A stretch of 64,000 bases of DNA from Undaria pinnatifida (lineage: Eukaryota; Sar; Phaeophyceae; Laminariales; Alariaceae), in NCBI GenBank assembly GCA_012845835.1, contig JABAKD010000019.1, forward strand, positions 10,698,844-10,762,843. The letters are read 5' to 3'. The notes below the pieces were generated by a model. The model saw only the letters and a program-made list of their open reading frames with translations. It was not told the DNA's origin and made no database searches. Within the stretch, counting starts at the first letter, position 1. Each line of letters starts with the position of its first letter. Shown piece after piece: positions 11,909 through 23,165 of the stretch. Both the position numbers and the translations under genes were made by a program.

Positions 11909-12799
11909 ACAATAACACTTGCTTGCTGCGCGTGCGGCTAGAAAGCCATAAACATATCGGTCTACCTTGGGTCACAAGTCGCTCAAGACCGATGCCAAAA
12001 TCGGTAGAATCCCGGTGTGCACTTGCCGTTGAATGCCTCAGTACAAACTGTGTTGCTGCCTGACTTCTCGTTCGTGACGTCGTCCAGGACACTGCCTGGT
12101 GGTTCAAGTTCCCTTCGGGCGTTCATATTTCCAGAATCGTACACTTCTTCTTGGGCATGCGGCTCTAAAACTGAAAACACATCGGTCTTCTTTGGATCCC
12201 ATGTTGTTCGCCCGATATTAAGTAGGTAGCATATACCAGTGTTCGCTTGCCGTCTACTAAAAAATGATGCCAACCGTTCGCTGCCTGATTCGCTGCCTGA
12301 TTTCTAGTTCGTGACGTCGTCCAGGACATTGCCTGGTGGTTCGACTTCCACTTCGGAAGTTTCTGCTTCTAGCAACATACACATCTTGTTGCGCGTGCGG
12401 CTCAAAAACCTAAGAACACATCGGTCTGCCTTGGGCCCCATGTTGCTCGACCGATGTCGAATCGGTAGCACCCCGGTGTGCACTTGCCGTCAAATCTCTC
12501 TGCACAAACTGTGCCGCTGCCAGATGTCTAGTTCGTGACGCCGTCCAGGACACTGCCTGGTGATTGGAATTCCACTAAGGCCGTTTATTCTTCAAGAAGC
12601 ATTTACTTAACTAGCTACGCTTGCGGCTCAAAAACTAAAAGCACGCCTGTCTGCCGCGATAGATCCCCTCAAAAACGACGAAGAATTAGGTAGGCACGTA
12701 CGAAGGCACACATATACAACACGTATACACATCATTTCCCTGCGAGGGGGGGGAGGGGTATAAGGCTTACCCCTGAGCAGGGTATTGCCTGAAATTGGC

Positions 12800-13030
12800 G
12801 CCTGTTACGATAGAGGTGGCAATTTTCGGCTGAATTTTTTTCTGGATGACGGGGCTCCTTAACCCAAAATCGTTGAAAACAGACCATTTTTTTTTCATGA
12901 TTCTCGTTGCGTACCTAGGCCATGGGGATTGTTCATCGGCTACGAGTTACTTTCATGTTTTCTCCAAATCAGTTGTTTTGCCTCAGTTAAGGCGAAAGAG
13001 CTCCCTCCTCAAGTGGTTGTTAGTAGCTTC
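12800..13030 (+). mobile_element. Family A TIR element, copy
   Basis: TTACGATAGAGGTGGCAATT, GACGGGGCTCCTTAACCCAA, AATCGTTGAAAAC, CCATGGGGATTGTTCATCGG and TCTCCAAATCAGTTG in the family order. Confidence 0.7.
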
Positions 13031-13264
13031 AGAACAAAAAAAGGGTGTAACCTCGTACACGGCAAAAACAAACAACACCCTTGACAACTGAAATACGAAC
13101 CAGGTCTGTACCACGCAGTACCGGTCTGTATTTTTTTCTACCGAGGATGTTCTCGTTGGAGGCGACTCGGGGTTTTTTCAAAGAAGATGCGTTTTGAGAG
13201 GTCAACCTTTGACGCGTGCTACCTGTACGCTTACAGGGGGTGGCACTTTCTGGCCACACCATTT

Positions 13265-13590
13265 CTTACAGACAGGGGCCCTTAACCGAGGAACCGTCAA
13301 ACATCATGTATACCTTTTTTTGGCTATTGCCCTTATTACTTCATTACCCTTCCGATGAATGTTTCTCACAGAAGAGGTTTGTTAACCGAGGAACTCGAAG
13401 AACTGTCGAAACAGCTTAGGCGTATACATATTTTAGGCTATTTCCCTCATTACTCCATCGGCCTTCCGACAATCGTTTCTCTCAGAGACGGCGTTTCTTA
13501 ACCGAGAAACTGTCAAAACATCATAGGGTATACCTATTTTTGGCTGTTGCCCTTACTAGTTAAATTGCCTTCCGACAATGTGCTGTACGC
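13265..13590 (+). repeat. ~115-bp tandem repeat, three units
   Basis: CTTAACCGAGGAACCGTCAA, ACATCATGTATACCTTTTTT, TGGCTATTGCCCTTATTACT and CCTTCCGACAATGTTTCTCA recur with starts near 13,279, 13,385 and 13,500. Confidence 0.7.
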
Positions 13591-13784
13591 ACAATTCATT
13601 CTGAGCGCAAAAAAAAAAAAGCCGAGACACGACGCTCCTCCGAATACTGCTGTAATCGCTCTCGACCACTCCATCCCATCCCCCTTTCTTGGCGATGATA
13701 GTATTCGTGGCAGACCCAAGAGGCGAGTGGGATTTGCTCATCGGGCTGTGAACTTTTCGGCTTTTCGCAAAGTTCGGACCAATG

Positions 13785-14060
13785 GTACGGTAGCGGGGGG
13801 GCGGGCTACCCCCTTTTGGCCACTTTTTATTCAGTGGCTCGGTGTCACTCGCGCGAGTGACCCCGTCGTCCCTTGCGGTCACAGGCTTTCGTGCTGTTTA
13901 ACACTCTCGATACTAGTGCGAAAAGCTACGGTTTGCTATGCTGCAACAAAAAAATCTCCGAACATGGACTTGTCAGCGAGGCACAGATGTCACTCGTGCG
14001 ACTGGCTCAGACGCGGTAGTGAAAACTGGGGGTATCCCCCTACCGCGGCCTTGATCTTCG
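13785..14060. mobile_element. Candidate inverted-repeat element
   Basis: The left side GGCTACCCCCTTTTGGCCAC ... GGCTCGGTGTCACTCGCGCG is mirrored on the right by CGTGCGACTGGCTCAGACGC ... GGGGGTATCCCCCTACCGC. The symmetry is imperfect. No coding capacity. Confidence 0.4.
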
Positions 14061-14145
14061 ACCTCCCTGCGTGAGGAGAGTGAGCCTCGCAAAAATAAAC
14101 GCTGCGCCCCTGATCGTGCCGTGCTTCCCTTTTGGGGCGCGTGCT

Positions 14146-14340
14146 ACACGATAGAGGCAGCACTTCTTGAGGGGAAACGCTTTTTTCTTAATGAGGGGCT
14201 CTCCTTAATCCAAAATCGTCGGAACTTGGCACTTTTATAAAGAAAATAACTTTTGGTTGTGTGTGTACTTGGGCCATGGTTTTGTCCATCAGGTAGCACT
14301 TTCGTTTTTTTTTTCCCCCGAAACACATTTTTTTTTGTCT
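14146..14340 (+). mobile_element. Family A TIR element, truncated by the LTR element
   Basis: CACGATAGAGGCAGCACTTC, CTCCTTAATCCAAAATCGTC and GGGCCATGGTTTTGTCCATC. The right half is missing where the LTR begins at 14,346. Confidence 0.6.
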
Positions 14341-14345
14341 CACGA

Positions 14346-14850
14346 TGTTGACCTTTAGGTGGCGGTGTGTAGCGTGTGTCAGCCCGTAGCTGGTATACAC
14401 TTGCGTAGGCTCGCTTGCGGATGACACGATCAAGACACAGCCTGTATAACTTTTAGAGGCTAACGCAGACTCACGGTGAAGTGCGTCTGTAGAAGAGTTC
14501 AAAGAAGAGAAATAACTTGTTCGGCGACGCCAAGCCGATATGTTGATTGATTGATTAATTCGCTCAGCTGATGAGAGCTGATGGTGAGCAAAGTGGAGTG
14601 ATCGACGTGGGTCTGACCATCACCTGATCGAGACGGCACAATACCCTAACCCTACAGATGTATTCTATGGGTAGTTGTCTGATCTACCTACAGCAACATT
14701 CCCTGCAAGTGGTCTACCGTACCTGTGGCAACGTTCCCTGAGGTTTGCTTCTGGGAGCTTAGCTACGCCAACGTCCCGACAGTCAACCTAAAAATCATAT
14801 TCCATGAATGTTGCTATACGTACGTTATTCCGCCGCATTATTTAATTACA
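14346..14850 (-). repeat. LTR, 3' copy on element strand (intact)
   Basis: It matches 20,164-20,658 plus 21,969-21,987 nearly base for base, from TGTTGACC through GGTGGCGGTGTGTAGCGTG to CGTTATTCCGCCGCATTA. It preserves the uninterrupted version of the site that is split in the other LTR. It contains CCCTAACCC (about 14,644). Confidence 0.88.
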
Positions 14851-16034
14851 CCGCATTGCTCTTACGTACTACATGTACCAGCTTTCGGATATGATTAACC
14901 AGTAAACTGCTGTGCATCATGCATCCAAGCTATTACTGCTGAGGCTTCTGCATACTAAATACTGCATCGATAAACGACATCTAACATACTTATTATAACT
15001 GTCTGTCGTACGAACAACTTGCAATGTATACCAGATGACTTTTAAGTGTTATCAAGTAACGACATGATGGTTACTGACAAGTAGCATCTCTAGTACCTCC
15101 TCCCGTTGAGTTAACACTTTCTCATCCTGCGTTACATGCTAAAACACTCCATAACATAAATGCATGTAGCAACAATGATAAATGTTGGGAAACACGTTTT
15201 GCGTAGAGCAAACTCATCAACCTAAAATACCCATGGGGTAAACACAAAATAAGCGGACACGAAAAATCCTGCTCTAACACTAGACTATACGTGCTTCTGA
15301 ACATTTATGTAAGTTAACTTACTAGCTCACAACACTAGAATCATCACACGTGAACTATATTCCGGTCGGATAACCAACCAAGGAATAGAAGATGTTCGCA
15401 GTAGTCTAAAACCGTGAATACGCTCATCATTCCGCAACAATCATAGGAGTGAACAGCCTACCAGTGTTTCTGCCGCCCTCAAACAAAGGAACAAAGGGGC
15501 ACTGCCAGCGATTTACAGCTAGATAAGACCACTTATTCTGGAGAGACATCACTTCTCGTGTATCTTAATCTTCCGTGTGTACTTGCCCAGGTGGCGGCTT
15601 TTCCGGCCGTATATATCCTGAAATACCGGGGATGGCGTAGTCAAATATAAGATTCAACTATCCAGTCGAAATACCTATTCGACTTGTATTCTTACTTGGT
15701 ATTAACTGCGATATTTCGCAATCTCCAAACCATGGACAACACCGGTCGTTGTTTCTACTCGTCCCCTACAAAGAGAACATGCGACACTCCACGTACAGCG
15801 TTGGTAAAGATATAACGCATTTCACACTTCCAGTGGCTCGACCTTGATGGTGTAGACGTTGTCGGTGTAGACATTATTGACGTAGACGTTGTAGATGTAG
15901 ACGTCGTTAGATGTGCTTGGTCCGATGTCCGTCGCTTGGAACTAGAGGCTTAACTTCATATTGAAGTTGGACAGGTAGGTGGCTGCCTTTCCCTCAAAAC
16001 TGATTGCCGTGATCAGCTCCGCCTCGACTGTTAA

Positions 16035-17627
16035 TTACGCAGCCACTCTCTGCGTCTTGGCCTCGATGTTTATGGGCTCTTCGTTCAGGATGGAGAGGAA
16101 GCCTAAGGTTGGCTTGCGTGTGTACACGAAGGCCGGCGATGTCGCCAGTGGCTCTTGATCGTCATGTGTTGATTCCGCAAATCCTGTCTCGGGGTTTTCC
16201 CGCGGCTGTCCTTTTGCTGTCGTGAGCGTGTGAGTCTCCTCCTGACGGTCTGTTGAATTGTTGGGCTTGGCTCCAACGCTTGGCTCAAAAGTTGCTGGCG
16301 TAATCCCGGGTGAAGCGGACATTGTCGATCCGTCGACCATTGGCTCAGCAGATGGTCCGGTGGTCCCAGATGGCGATGATTCAGCAACTCCAATGGTCCC
16401 ATGTGATGCTGTTGGTCCAGCTCCGGTAATTCCGGTTCCGGTGATTCCAGCCGATGCTGATCCGTGAAGTGGATGGCATCTTAGTATGTCGTTGGGGATT
16501 TGTATCACCCGGTTGTCCCCCTCCGAGATCCGAAACGGGTCTCTCTCGGGGTAGGTGAACTCTACACACGAGGTCGGTGGCTTTGTGCCCAATGCTTCTG
16601 TCGCGTGCATGTTGTCGAAGGTATCCTCGACTCTTGGATGGGGTCTTGTGCTGGCGGTCTCGTGATGCGGTACATCCGGTGCGCCCCCCGCCGTAGTAGA
16701 ATGTGCCTCCCCGGGCGTAATAGCAGGTGTAATTCCTGCCAAGGACACTCCAACTTCTTGCGGTAGTACTCCAGCCCTTGATGACGATTCTCCAATCTCT
16801 GGTGATGATGACGCTTTTTCTTCTGATGAGGATGCTCCAGCTTCCGTTGATGACTTTCCGGCTGTTGTCGATAACTTCTCCTCTTCCAGAAAGTTGTTCT
16901 CGTAGATGTGTAGCATGACCTGGACTAGCGAACAAAAGCGCTCCGTCTCAGTGAAAATGGCTTTCTTGGGTGTGATGTCCGGGATTTGTGCATGTTGGCG
17001 CTCAGTCTCCGTGGCATTAGCCTCTTCAGGCGTGTTGTTTCCGCCTGTTGGTGTGCACTCCTTTTGGGTCGCAATATTCTGCCCATACCGCGCGGATACC
17101 CTCTTCCGTTGGGGCGTTACCGTCGTGGTGTGCTCCATGGCTATGCTGGAGTTGGTGCAGACTTCTTCGGTCTCTGTGAAGGTGAGATTGCCTCGATTGG
17201 CGTCGTTGCTTGTCTGGGCTGCAGGAACTACAGCACGCGTTGATGACGTATCAGCGGTGCCGCCCAGGGTGCGAAGAAATACGTCGTAAGAGCATACGTC
17301 CTTGTCCTCTGGGTGTTGAGTGAGCGGAAGCGATGTGCAGCTGTCGAACTGCAAGTGGGTGTTTCCCGTCTCGAGGATAGTGCTTACCCCTGATTGCATT
17401 GCTTTGATGGAGGAAAAGGCGTTGCATCCCAGTCCAGGTACGAACATGGCCGAGATGCGAACAGGAACACGCTTGCTAGCCTGGTCAATGATGTATCCCC
17501 AGATGATGCCTGTTGCTGCTGCGAATACCTTCTTGTTCCCGTTGGTTATGATAGCCTTCGGCTCCTTTAGCATATTGAAATCCCTGATGCTTTTGCGCAG
17601 TCTTGGAATCAGCTCCTCGTTTATCAA
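16035..17627 (-). CDS. Copia protease remnant fused to a long Ser/Thr/Pro-rich tail
   Basis: 530 residues, open on the minus strand. The first ~120 residues (LIPRLRKSIRDFNMLKEPKA ... SAMFVPGLGCNAFSSIKAMQ) are the C-terminal half of the Copia aspartic protease. Its catalytic motif VDSGAS lies just upstream at 17,630-17,647 but in another frame, so the enzyme is broken by a frameshift at about 17,628. The rest is rich in Ser, Thr, Pro, Gly and Glu, with repeats such as GITGTGITGAG and runs of TTAGKSSTEAGASSSEEKAS, and has no integrase HHCC or DDE motif. It may be the protease joined to a spacer after deletion of integrase. The long open frame is unusual for so damaged an element. Confidence 0.7.
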   Translation of the reverse strand: MINEELIPRLRKSIRDFNMLKEPKAIITNGNKKVFAAATGIIWGYIIDQASKRVPVRISAMFVPGLGCNAFSSIKAMQSGVSTILETGNTHLQFDSCTSLPLTQHPEDKDVCSYDVFLRTLGGTADTSSTRAVVPAAQTSNDANRGNLTFTETEEVCTNSSIAMEHTTTVTPQRKRVSARYGQNIATQKECTPTGGNNTPEEANATETERQHAQIPDITPKKAIFTETERFCSLVQVMLHIYENNFLEEEKLSTTAGKSSTEAGASSSEEKASSSPEIGESSSRAGVLPQEVGVSLAGITPAITPGEAHSTTAGGAPDVPHHETASTRPHPRVEDTFDNMHATEALGTKPPTSCVEFTYPERDPFRISEGDNRVIQIPNDILRCHPLHGSASAGITGTGITGAGPTASHGTIGVAESSPSGTTGPSAEPMVDGSTMSASPGITPATFEPSVGAKPNNSTDRQEETHTLTTAKGQPRENPETGFAESTHDDQEPLATSPAFVYTRKPTLGFLSILNEEPINIEAKTQRVAA

Positions 17628-17955
17628 GTGGACGCACCGCTGTCCACAGTCATCGTGAACCTGTCGCTGTTGGGGTGAAAACCCCTGTTGCCGCTACCAG
17701 CTAGCAGCCCTGTAAACGCGAACCCTCTTCGAAACCATCGTCCAAACTGATGGACGGCTTATGGTCGTCGTTGGGGCGTGTGCTCGCACCTTGTACAGCA
17801 GAGGCAGTGTGAGCGCGTCCACTCTACGGTGGGCGTGACGCTCCTTGCTTGTAGCATTCCGTGTCGTCGTGCGAGAGCGTTTTGTGTACAGAACACCACT
17901 TGTGCTAAGCTCCAACGTTGGATGCCGCCTTGTCGTTGGAAGGTTCCTTGTTCTT

Positions 17956-18577
17956 CTACTTGTTGTGCGCGCCAGTAGATCTGCTGTCATAGTCGTCCTT
18001 CCTTTTCCAGCAGTTGCGAGCGTAGTGCCCTTGCTTTCCGCAATGACTGCAAGTCGATGCCGCAGTCACGGCTGCGCCACGACCAGCGACCTTGGTGTCG
18101 CTGTTGCGCGAAAGATAATCCAAGAAAAAGGTGGCGCATGATGCTTTGCATCTGATCAATGTCGAAAGTCGGGTCTCGGTACATCATAATCTTGATGTCC
18201 TTGTACTCCGCCGTGAATCTATGAACACAGATGTCCTTGAATCTGCGGTCGGAAATTGTCTCGCCCATCTTCTCGAGCTCAGAGCGCGCAATCGTCTTTT
18301 CCATGAAATGAGAATCCGGATCTTCTCCTTGTTTTATGTTGGAGTTGACGAGCTTGTCCATTTTCGCCCGGATCAACGCGCCAGTGACCTTGTTGTACTT
18401 CGAGGCACGCTCTTGTAGGGTATTTTGTCCGTCACCAGTCGTCCCAGTCTCATCCTCGTGATTGAGTACAAGTAGAGAAGCTGGTTTCTCCGTTGGTAGA
18501 AAAAGCATCGCGTACAGATCTTGATTTGCCCTTTTGTAAGCTGCGATTTCTTGCGCGAGTGCTAGTGAAGATCCCAT
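17956..18577 (-). pseudogene. Copia gag with CCHC zinc knuckle, frameshifted
   Basis: Gag coats retrotransposon RNA. The N-terminal part (from 18,577 down) reads LQERASKYNKVTGALIRAKM, DPDSHFMEKTIARSELEKMG and RFKDICVHRFTAEYKDIKIM, the UBN2/gag pattern of Copia elements. Near 18,124-18,132, at a run of five A's on the plus strand, the frame shifts by one. The other frame continues LDYLSRNSD and then the zinc knuckle CSHCGKQGHYARNC (18,010-18,051; C-x2-C-x4-H-x4-C). Further downstream (about 17,830-17,915), KWCSVHKTLSHDDTECYKQG continues the gag-protease spacer in yet another frame before a stop. Confidence 0.85.
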
Positions 18578-20163
18578 ACCGGCCGTCGCCTCGGTCGGTC
18601 GAGGATGCTCTTTAACGAGGTTAGCGATATCGCGTCTGGATACTCCAATTACAACCCTAATCGTTTATACCAATCTCGAAAATCGGCTGGGCTGCGCCCA
18701 TCGAACGTTCGTAGTCAATTAATGGGTTGAGCGAGTGAAGTGCTGCTGTTGGATTCCCCCATGATGATGACGAGTAGTATGTACCAGGTAGCAGTTCACT
18801 CAGATGCCTTGTATGATTCCACACAGAGTGCAGTAGTTCCAGCAATCCCGCCGCACGTATGATACGTGCTGCTATATTAAACAGTCGTTTCAAGTGCAAA
18901 TTATGTGTAGAACTTCGGTGGCGTTTTACGAAATTTCGAAATTCCAAAAAATAAGCAGCAATACGGAGATGCTGCTGGGTGCTCGCTTGCACTAATCGCC
19001 TTGATGACAAGACTATCCTTTAACAGACAGCTACTCTACTGCCGGGAGTGCTCTTAATGTAGCTCGTCGCTTGGAGTTTGGCGAGTCCTCTCTGGGAAGT
19101 CACGCCTTTGGCCCGCACTCTCAACATGGTGCGTTGGGCTCTAATTTTGGTCTGTCTATCACGATCATCACACGTTAAGTTCCTTTGTATCAGATGTCAG
19201 AGCTCTATTAACAGACAGTAGTTGAACAATTTAAGCCAAACCCACCACCGGCCCCCCTGTAATGATGGATGGACGGTTTCTTAGGACGGTGTATGGGGAG
19301 TATGAATTGGAGGTTTACGGTTTCTCGAGAAGTTTCCTCAGAATATTTTTGAGCTCTGCCAGGAATTTCCTCAGAAATGGAATTTGCGATACTCATTTTG
19401 GTGGCAGATTAAGTGTATACCGTCGAGAGTTGCCTCTGTACGCTGTTGCTCAGAACGGCTCGCATATTTGGAGTCTAGGCAACGTACAGCAGTTGTATAC
19501 GCGAGTATATCAAGGTTTTAATTTTGGGGTCCCAGATCTACGATGAACCTGGTGACCAGGATTTTCCGTGGGTGACAGCTCTGTCACTCAGTCCCTCTTG
19601 AAAAATGAGAAATGCAATTGATGCTTCTTTGGCAGATAGCGATCAGGCGTATCGGGAGTGTTTGACTTCTATGCTGCTGTTGCTCAGTGTAATTGAGGCT
19701 TACTATCCACAGGTATGGATTACGCTTCAGCAGAGCCCCTAACCTACACCAGTGCTGGGGTTGTGAGATGGAGTTGCTGAGTTACGGCGTACAGCAGTTT
19801 CGCTCGATTTTATCGAGATACCGCATGTACATCTAGACGAAGGTGAGATGACACGGTCGTGACGGTGCTAGGCGGGTGTCACTTGTCGTATTATAGCAGT
19901 TAGACTACAGCAGTAGTTGCCTTACGCAGGACCCTCTTCGATGCGCGCGGTACCCAAACGAACCGTAATCACTCACGTTTCGACGAAGTACCTGTCCGAT
20001 GCTCAATTCTTCTTGTCGTACTCGTAGAGTTGATGAAGAAGCTTCCCAGTAAGCAGCAGTCATAGCAGATTTCTTGACCCTCTCCTATCCAGTAGTAGTG
20101 ACGATGTTCGTGAGCCGATGTGCCAGCTGCTTGACGCGTTTGCGCGATACGAGGAACGTAACC

Positions 20164-21987
20164 TGTTGACCTGTAGGTGGCGGTGTGTAGCGTGTGTCAG
20201 CCCGTAGCTGGTATACGCTTGCGTAGGCTCGCTTGCGGATAACCCGGTCAAGACACAGCCTGTATAACTTTTAGAGGCTAACGCAGACTCACGGTGACGT
20301 GGCTGTAGAAGAGTTTCAAAAGAAATAAAGAAGAAAGTGTTCGGCGACCCCAAGCCGATATGTTGATTGATTGATTAATTTGCTCAGCTGATGAGAGCTG
20401 ATGGTGAGCAGAGTGGAGTGATCGAGGTGGGTCTGACCATCACCTGATCGAGACGGCACAATACCCTAACCCTACAGATGCATTCTATGGGTAGTTGTCT
20501 GATCTACCTACAGCAACATTCCCTGAGGCTTGCTCGTGGTCTACCGTACACATGGCAACGTTCCCTGAGGTTTGCTTCTGGGAGCATAGCTACGCCAACG
20601 TTCCGACAGTCAACCTAAAAACCATATTCCATGAATGTTGCTATACGTACGTTATTCCCGGTCTCCTGCACTACTTGCTTTTTGCTTGGAAGCTCATGAA
20701 AGCTTCGGTGGAAGCTATGGAAGCGATGGAAGCTTTCATGGAAGATATGGAATCTTCCACGCAAAAAAAACCCCGCAAGCTTCCACGGAAAGTTTGGCGA
20801 AAGCTTCCACGGAAGTAGCTTCCATGGAAGTAGCTTCCACGAAAGCTCCCATGGAAGCAACTTCCACGAAAGCTTCCACGAAAGCTTCCACGGAAGTAAC
20901 TTCCACGAAAGCTTCCATGAAAGCAACTTCCACGAAAGCTTCCACGAACGCTCCCACGAAAGCTTCCACGAAAGCTTCCATGGTAGCCCCCACGAAAGCT
21001 TCCATGGAAGTAACTTCCAAGAAAGCTTCCACGGAAGCTTCCACGGAAGCTTCCATGGAAGTAACCCCCACGAAAGCTTCAACGGAAGCTTCCTCGAAGG
21101 GTTAGGGGTTAGGGTTAAGTTCCGTGAAAGCTTCGGTGAAAACTTTCGTGCAAGCAAATTTACTCCATTGTGAAAAAGCTTCGGTAGAAAGCTTTCACGA
21201 ACTAGCTTCCACGAAAGCTTCCACGAAGGGTTCGGGATAGGGTTAGGGTTAGGTTCCATGAAAGCTTCCGTGAAAGCTTCCGTGAAAGCAAATTTACTTC
21301 CGCGAACGCTCCGGTGACAGCAATTTACTTCCACGAAAGCGTCCGTGAAAGCTTCCGTGAAAACTTTCGTGGAAGCAAATTTATTCCAGTTTGAAAGCTT
21401 CGGTTGAAGCACATTTACGTCCGTGAAAGCTTTTGTGAAGGCTTCCGTGGAAGCATTTTTTTTCCACGAAAGCTTCCGTGGAAGCAAATTTACTTCCACG
21501 GAAGCTTCCATGAAAGCAAATTTACCTCCACGAAAGCTTCCGTGAAAGCAATTTACTTCCACGAAAACTTTCGTGGAAGATTCCGTGAAAGCTTCCGTGA
21601 AAGATCCGTGAAAGAAATTTACTTCCACGAAAGCTTCCATGGAAGTTTCCGTGGGAGTAAATTTCGTGGAAGCTTTTATGGAACCTTCCACGAAAATCTT
21701 CCATGGAAGTAACTTCCACGGAAGCTTTCATGGAAGCTTCCACGGCATGGAAGTGTGAAAGCTTCTATGGAAGCTTTCACGACCTTCCACCAAAAATGCA
21801 GATAGTGCATGGAAGCTTTCATGGAAGCTTCCACGAAAATCTTCCATGGAAGTAACTTCCACGGAAGCTTTCGTGGAAGCTTCCACGGCATGGAAGTGTG
21901 AAAGCTTCTATGGAAGCTTTCACGACCTTCCACCAAAAATGCAGATAGTGCAGGTGGCCCGTTATTCCGCCGCATTAGTTAAATAAA
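20164..21987 (-). repeat. LTR, 5' copy on element strand, split by an insertion
   Basis: 20,164-20,658 and 21,969-21,987 together match the left LTR. The break lies in CGTTATTCC, which is duplicated on both sides of the inserted 1.3-kb element. Confidence 0.87.
20659..21959. mobile_element. Inverted-repeat insertion built of GGAAGCTTCC-type satellite
   Basis: It is flanked by the direct repeat CGTTATTCC (20,650-20,658 and 21,960-21,968), while the sister LTR shows the empty site. The ends are imperfect inverted repeats of about 45 bp: left CTCCTGCACTACTTGCTTTT, right end on the other strand CACCTGCACTATCTGCATTT. The interior is almost entirely repeats of about 10-12 bp around the palindrome GGAAGCTTCC. 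The right-terminal ~110 bp is present twice (about 21,703-21,813 and 21,843-21,953). Two short telomere-like pieces (GGGTTAGGG type) sit at about 21,100 and 21,230. No transposase. The 8-9 bp duplication fits hAT- or Mutator-type elements. Confidence 0.82.
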
Positions 21988-22690
21988 CGTGTTATGAACG
22001 GATTACTGGAATTAGTATTATACGCGTACGAAGAAACGAATCCGGGTGGAAACCTTTTATAAAAAATATTTCAAGGACGTCAGCCGTGAGTTCGACGAAT
22101 TTCAGGTCAATACTCATCTTTGCAAGCCGCGTCGTTGGTACTGTACGTCAGATATGCTTAAAATAAAGACAACACGACACCTGTGACTAAAGATGTACAT
22201 TGGTTTAGTACCCCCCCTGTTGATGCTGGGGAAGTAAACGAGTTCACTACCGAATTTTACGTAGGACGAACTAAACTGTGTCAATGGATAAAGTTTGTAA
22301 TCCATTATTTGTGGCCCCAGTTTTGAGCAACAATGCATATTTCTGAAAGAGAAGCGGAGAACTGCTCCAGAAAGCCCTCGCAAAACTACGCGATGAATCT
22401 TGAGGAGTTTATCGGTGTCTTTGACAGTCCAGCCGAGTAAAACCGGTATATTTGGCCTATAATACAGTTCTGAGAACCAAAAATATTTTCCCCATCATAG
22501 CAGGTCTAGCGCATTAATAGTGTCTATTGCAGCAAAAACCTCTGCAGCGAAACAAAAACATCGATGACGGCGACGCATATCGCGAGACCGAAAGCGCTTC
22601 GGTTGCAGAGAAACACGGCGGTAACCACGGCAATCACGGTGACCACACGAGTGAGCCCTACACGTGACACCCCTCAGCACTAAGACGACA
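21988..22690. other. Stretch without a recognisable gene
   Basis: AT-richer than its surroundings. Short frames only, no repeat family member recognised. Confidence 0.45.
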
Positions 22691-22870
22691 AAGTCCACCC
22701 TTCGCGCGACTAGCCAAACACCTCATGGCGCTTCGCGCTTGTCGCACGCGTTGTCTGCCTGGTCCGTGAAAACCCGACGTGCTCCATCCCTGCATTGTAG
22801 GGGCACGAGGGCCTATGGTCATACGACTACCGCTATGCATGAAATGACCCCCCCCCCCCCCCCCCCCGGC
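22690..22870 (-). repeat. Family D repeat, copy 1, ending in poly-C
   Basis: Reversed: CACCTCATGGCGCTTCGCGC, GTGAAAACCCGACGTGCTCC, CATCCCTGCATTGTAGGGGC, then a C-run at about 22,849-22,867. It matches 59,925-60,110 and 61,090-61,265 on the other strand. Confidence 0.65.
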
Positions 22871-23044
22871 CCTATACTGCTGTAGCCTTGACCAGGAGAC
22901 GCTTTCGTGTTGTGTCAAAGAGGAGGCGTTTCGGTATACAGGGAGGGCTACGATCTAAGAGACCTCGGTTCAAGATAAACGCCGGTTTAAGAGAGGGGAA
23001 GAGGTTCGGCACGTACGTACTAAAGGCTACACAATACACACTCC

Positions 23045-23160
23045 GAATTAAGATAAGTGCAGGTTTAACCCTTCTAGAGCCCCGAAACCCCTCCCTATAC
23101 TAAATCCAAGTACTTTTGTCCCCAAATAAGGGTTTACAGTTTGTAAAGAAGCGTTGATAG
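23045..23160 (+). repeat. Family B repeat, copy 2
   Basis: CTAGAGCCCCGAAACCCCTC, CCTATACTAAATCCAAGTAC and AAATAAGGGTTTACAG. It is the same block as at 58,148-58,225. Confidence 0.6.
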
Positions 23161-23165
23161 GAGAC

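Larger units (their letters stand above)
9550..12660 (+). repeat. ~215-242-bp satellite array with two insertions
   Basis: Each unit carries GTTCGTGACGTCGTCCAGGA, CACTGCCTGGTGGTTCAACT, TTGCGCGTGCGGCTCAAAAA, CATCGGTCTGCCTTGGGTCC, CATGTTGCTCGACCGATGCC and GTGCACTTGCCGTCTAATGC. The GTTCGTGAC phrase falls at 9,646, 9,888, 10,125, 10,669, 11,116 (GTTCATGAC), 12,070, 12,307 and 12,531, with a degenerate unit at about 10,900. The array is broken by a SINE (10,270-10,574) and by a ~700-bp insertion (about 11,202-11,908). Confidence 0.85.
14346..21987 (-). mobile_element. Defective Ty1/Copia-type LTR retrotransposon (gag-protease only)
   Basis: Two direct repeats of about 505 bp flank 5.3 kb that carries gag and protease remnants read on the minus strand. 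On that strand the repeats begin TG (left copy) and end CAACA. No integrase, reverse transcriptase or RNase H motif is seen anywhere inside. The stretch from 14,851 to 16,034 (3' of the coding part) and from 18,580 to 20,163 (between 5' LTR and gag) holds no recognisable gene. No target-site duplication is evident at the outer ends. The two repeats differ at several points, and gag has frameshifts, so the copy is old and needs partner enzymes to have moved. Confidence 0.8.

Noticed and set aside
8845..12660. CRISPR-like array
   Set aside because: Units are long, degenerate and directly adjacent, with no unique spacers and no cas genes, in clearly eukaryotic DNA.
20615..21691. 358-codon minus-strand open frame rich in SWKLPWKLSW
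   Set aside because: It is the translation of the GGAAGCTTCC satellite inside the foldback insertion and runs out into the LTR. It is not a protein gene.
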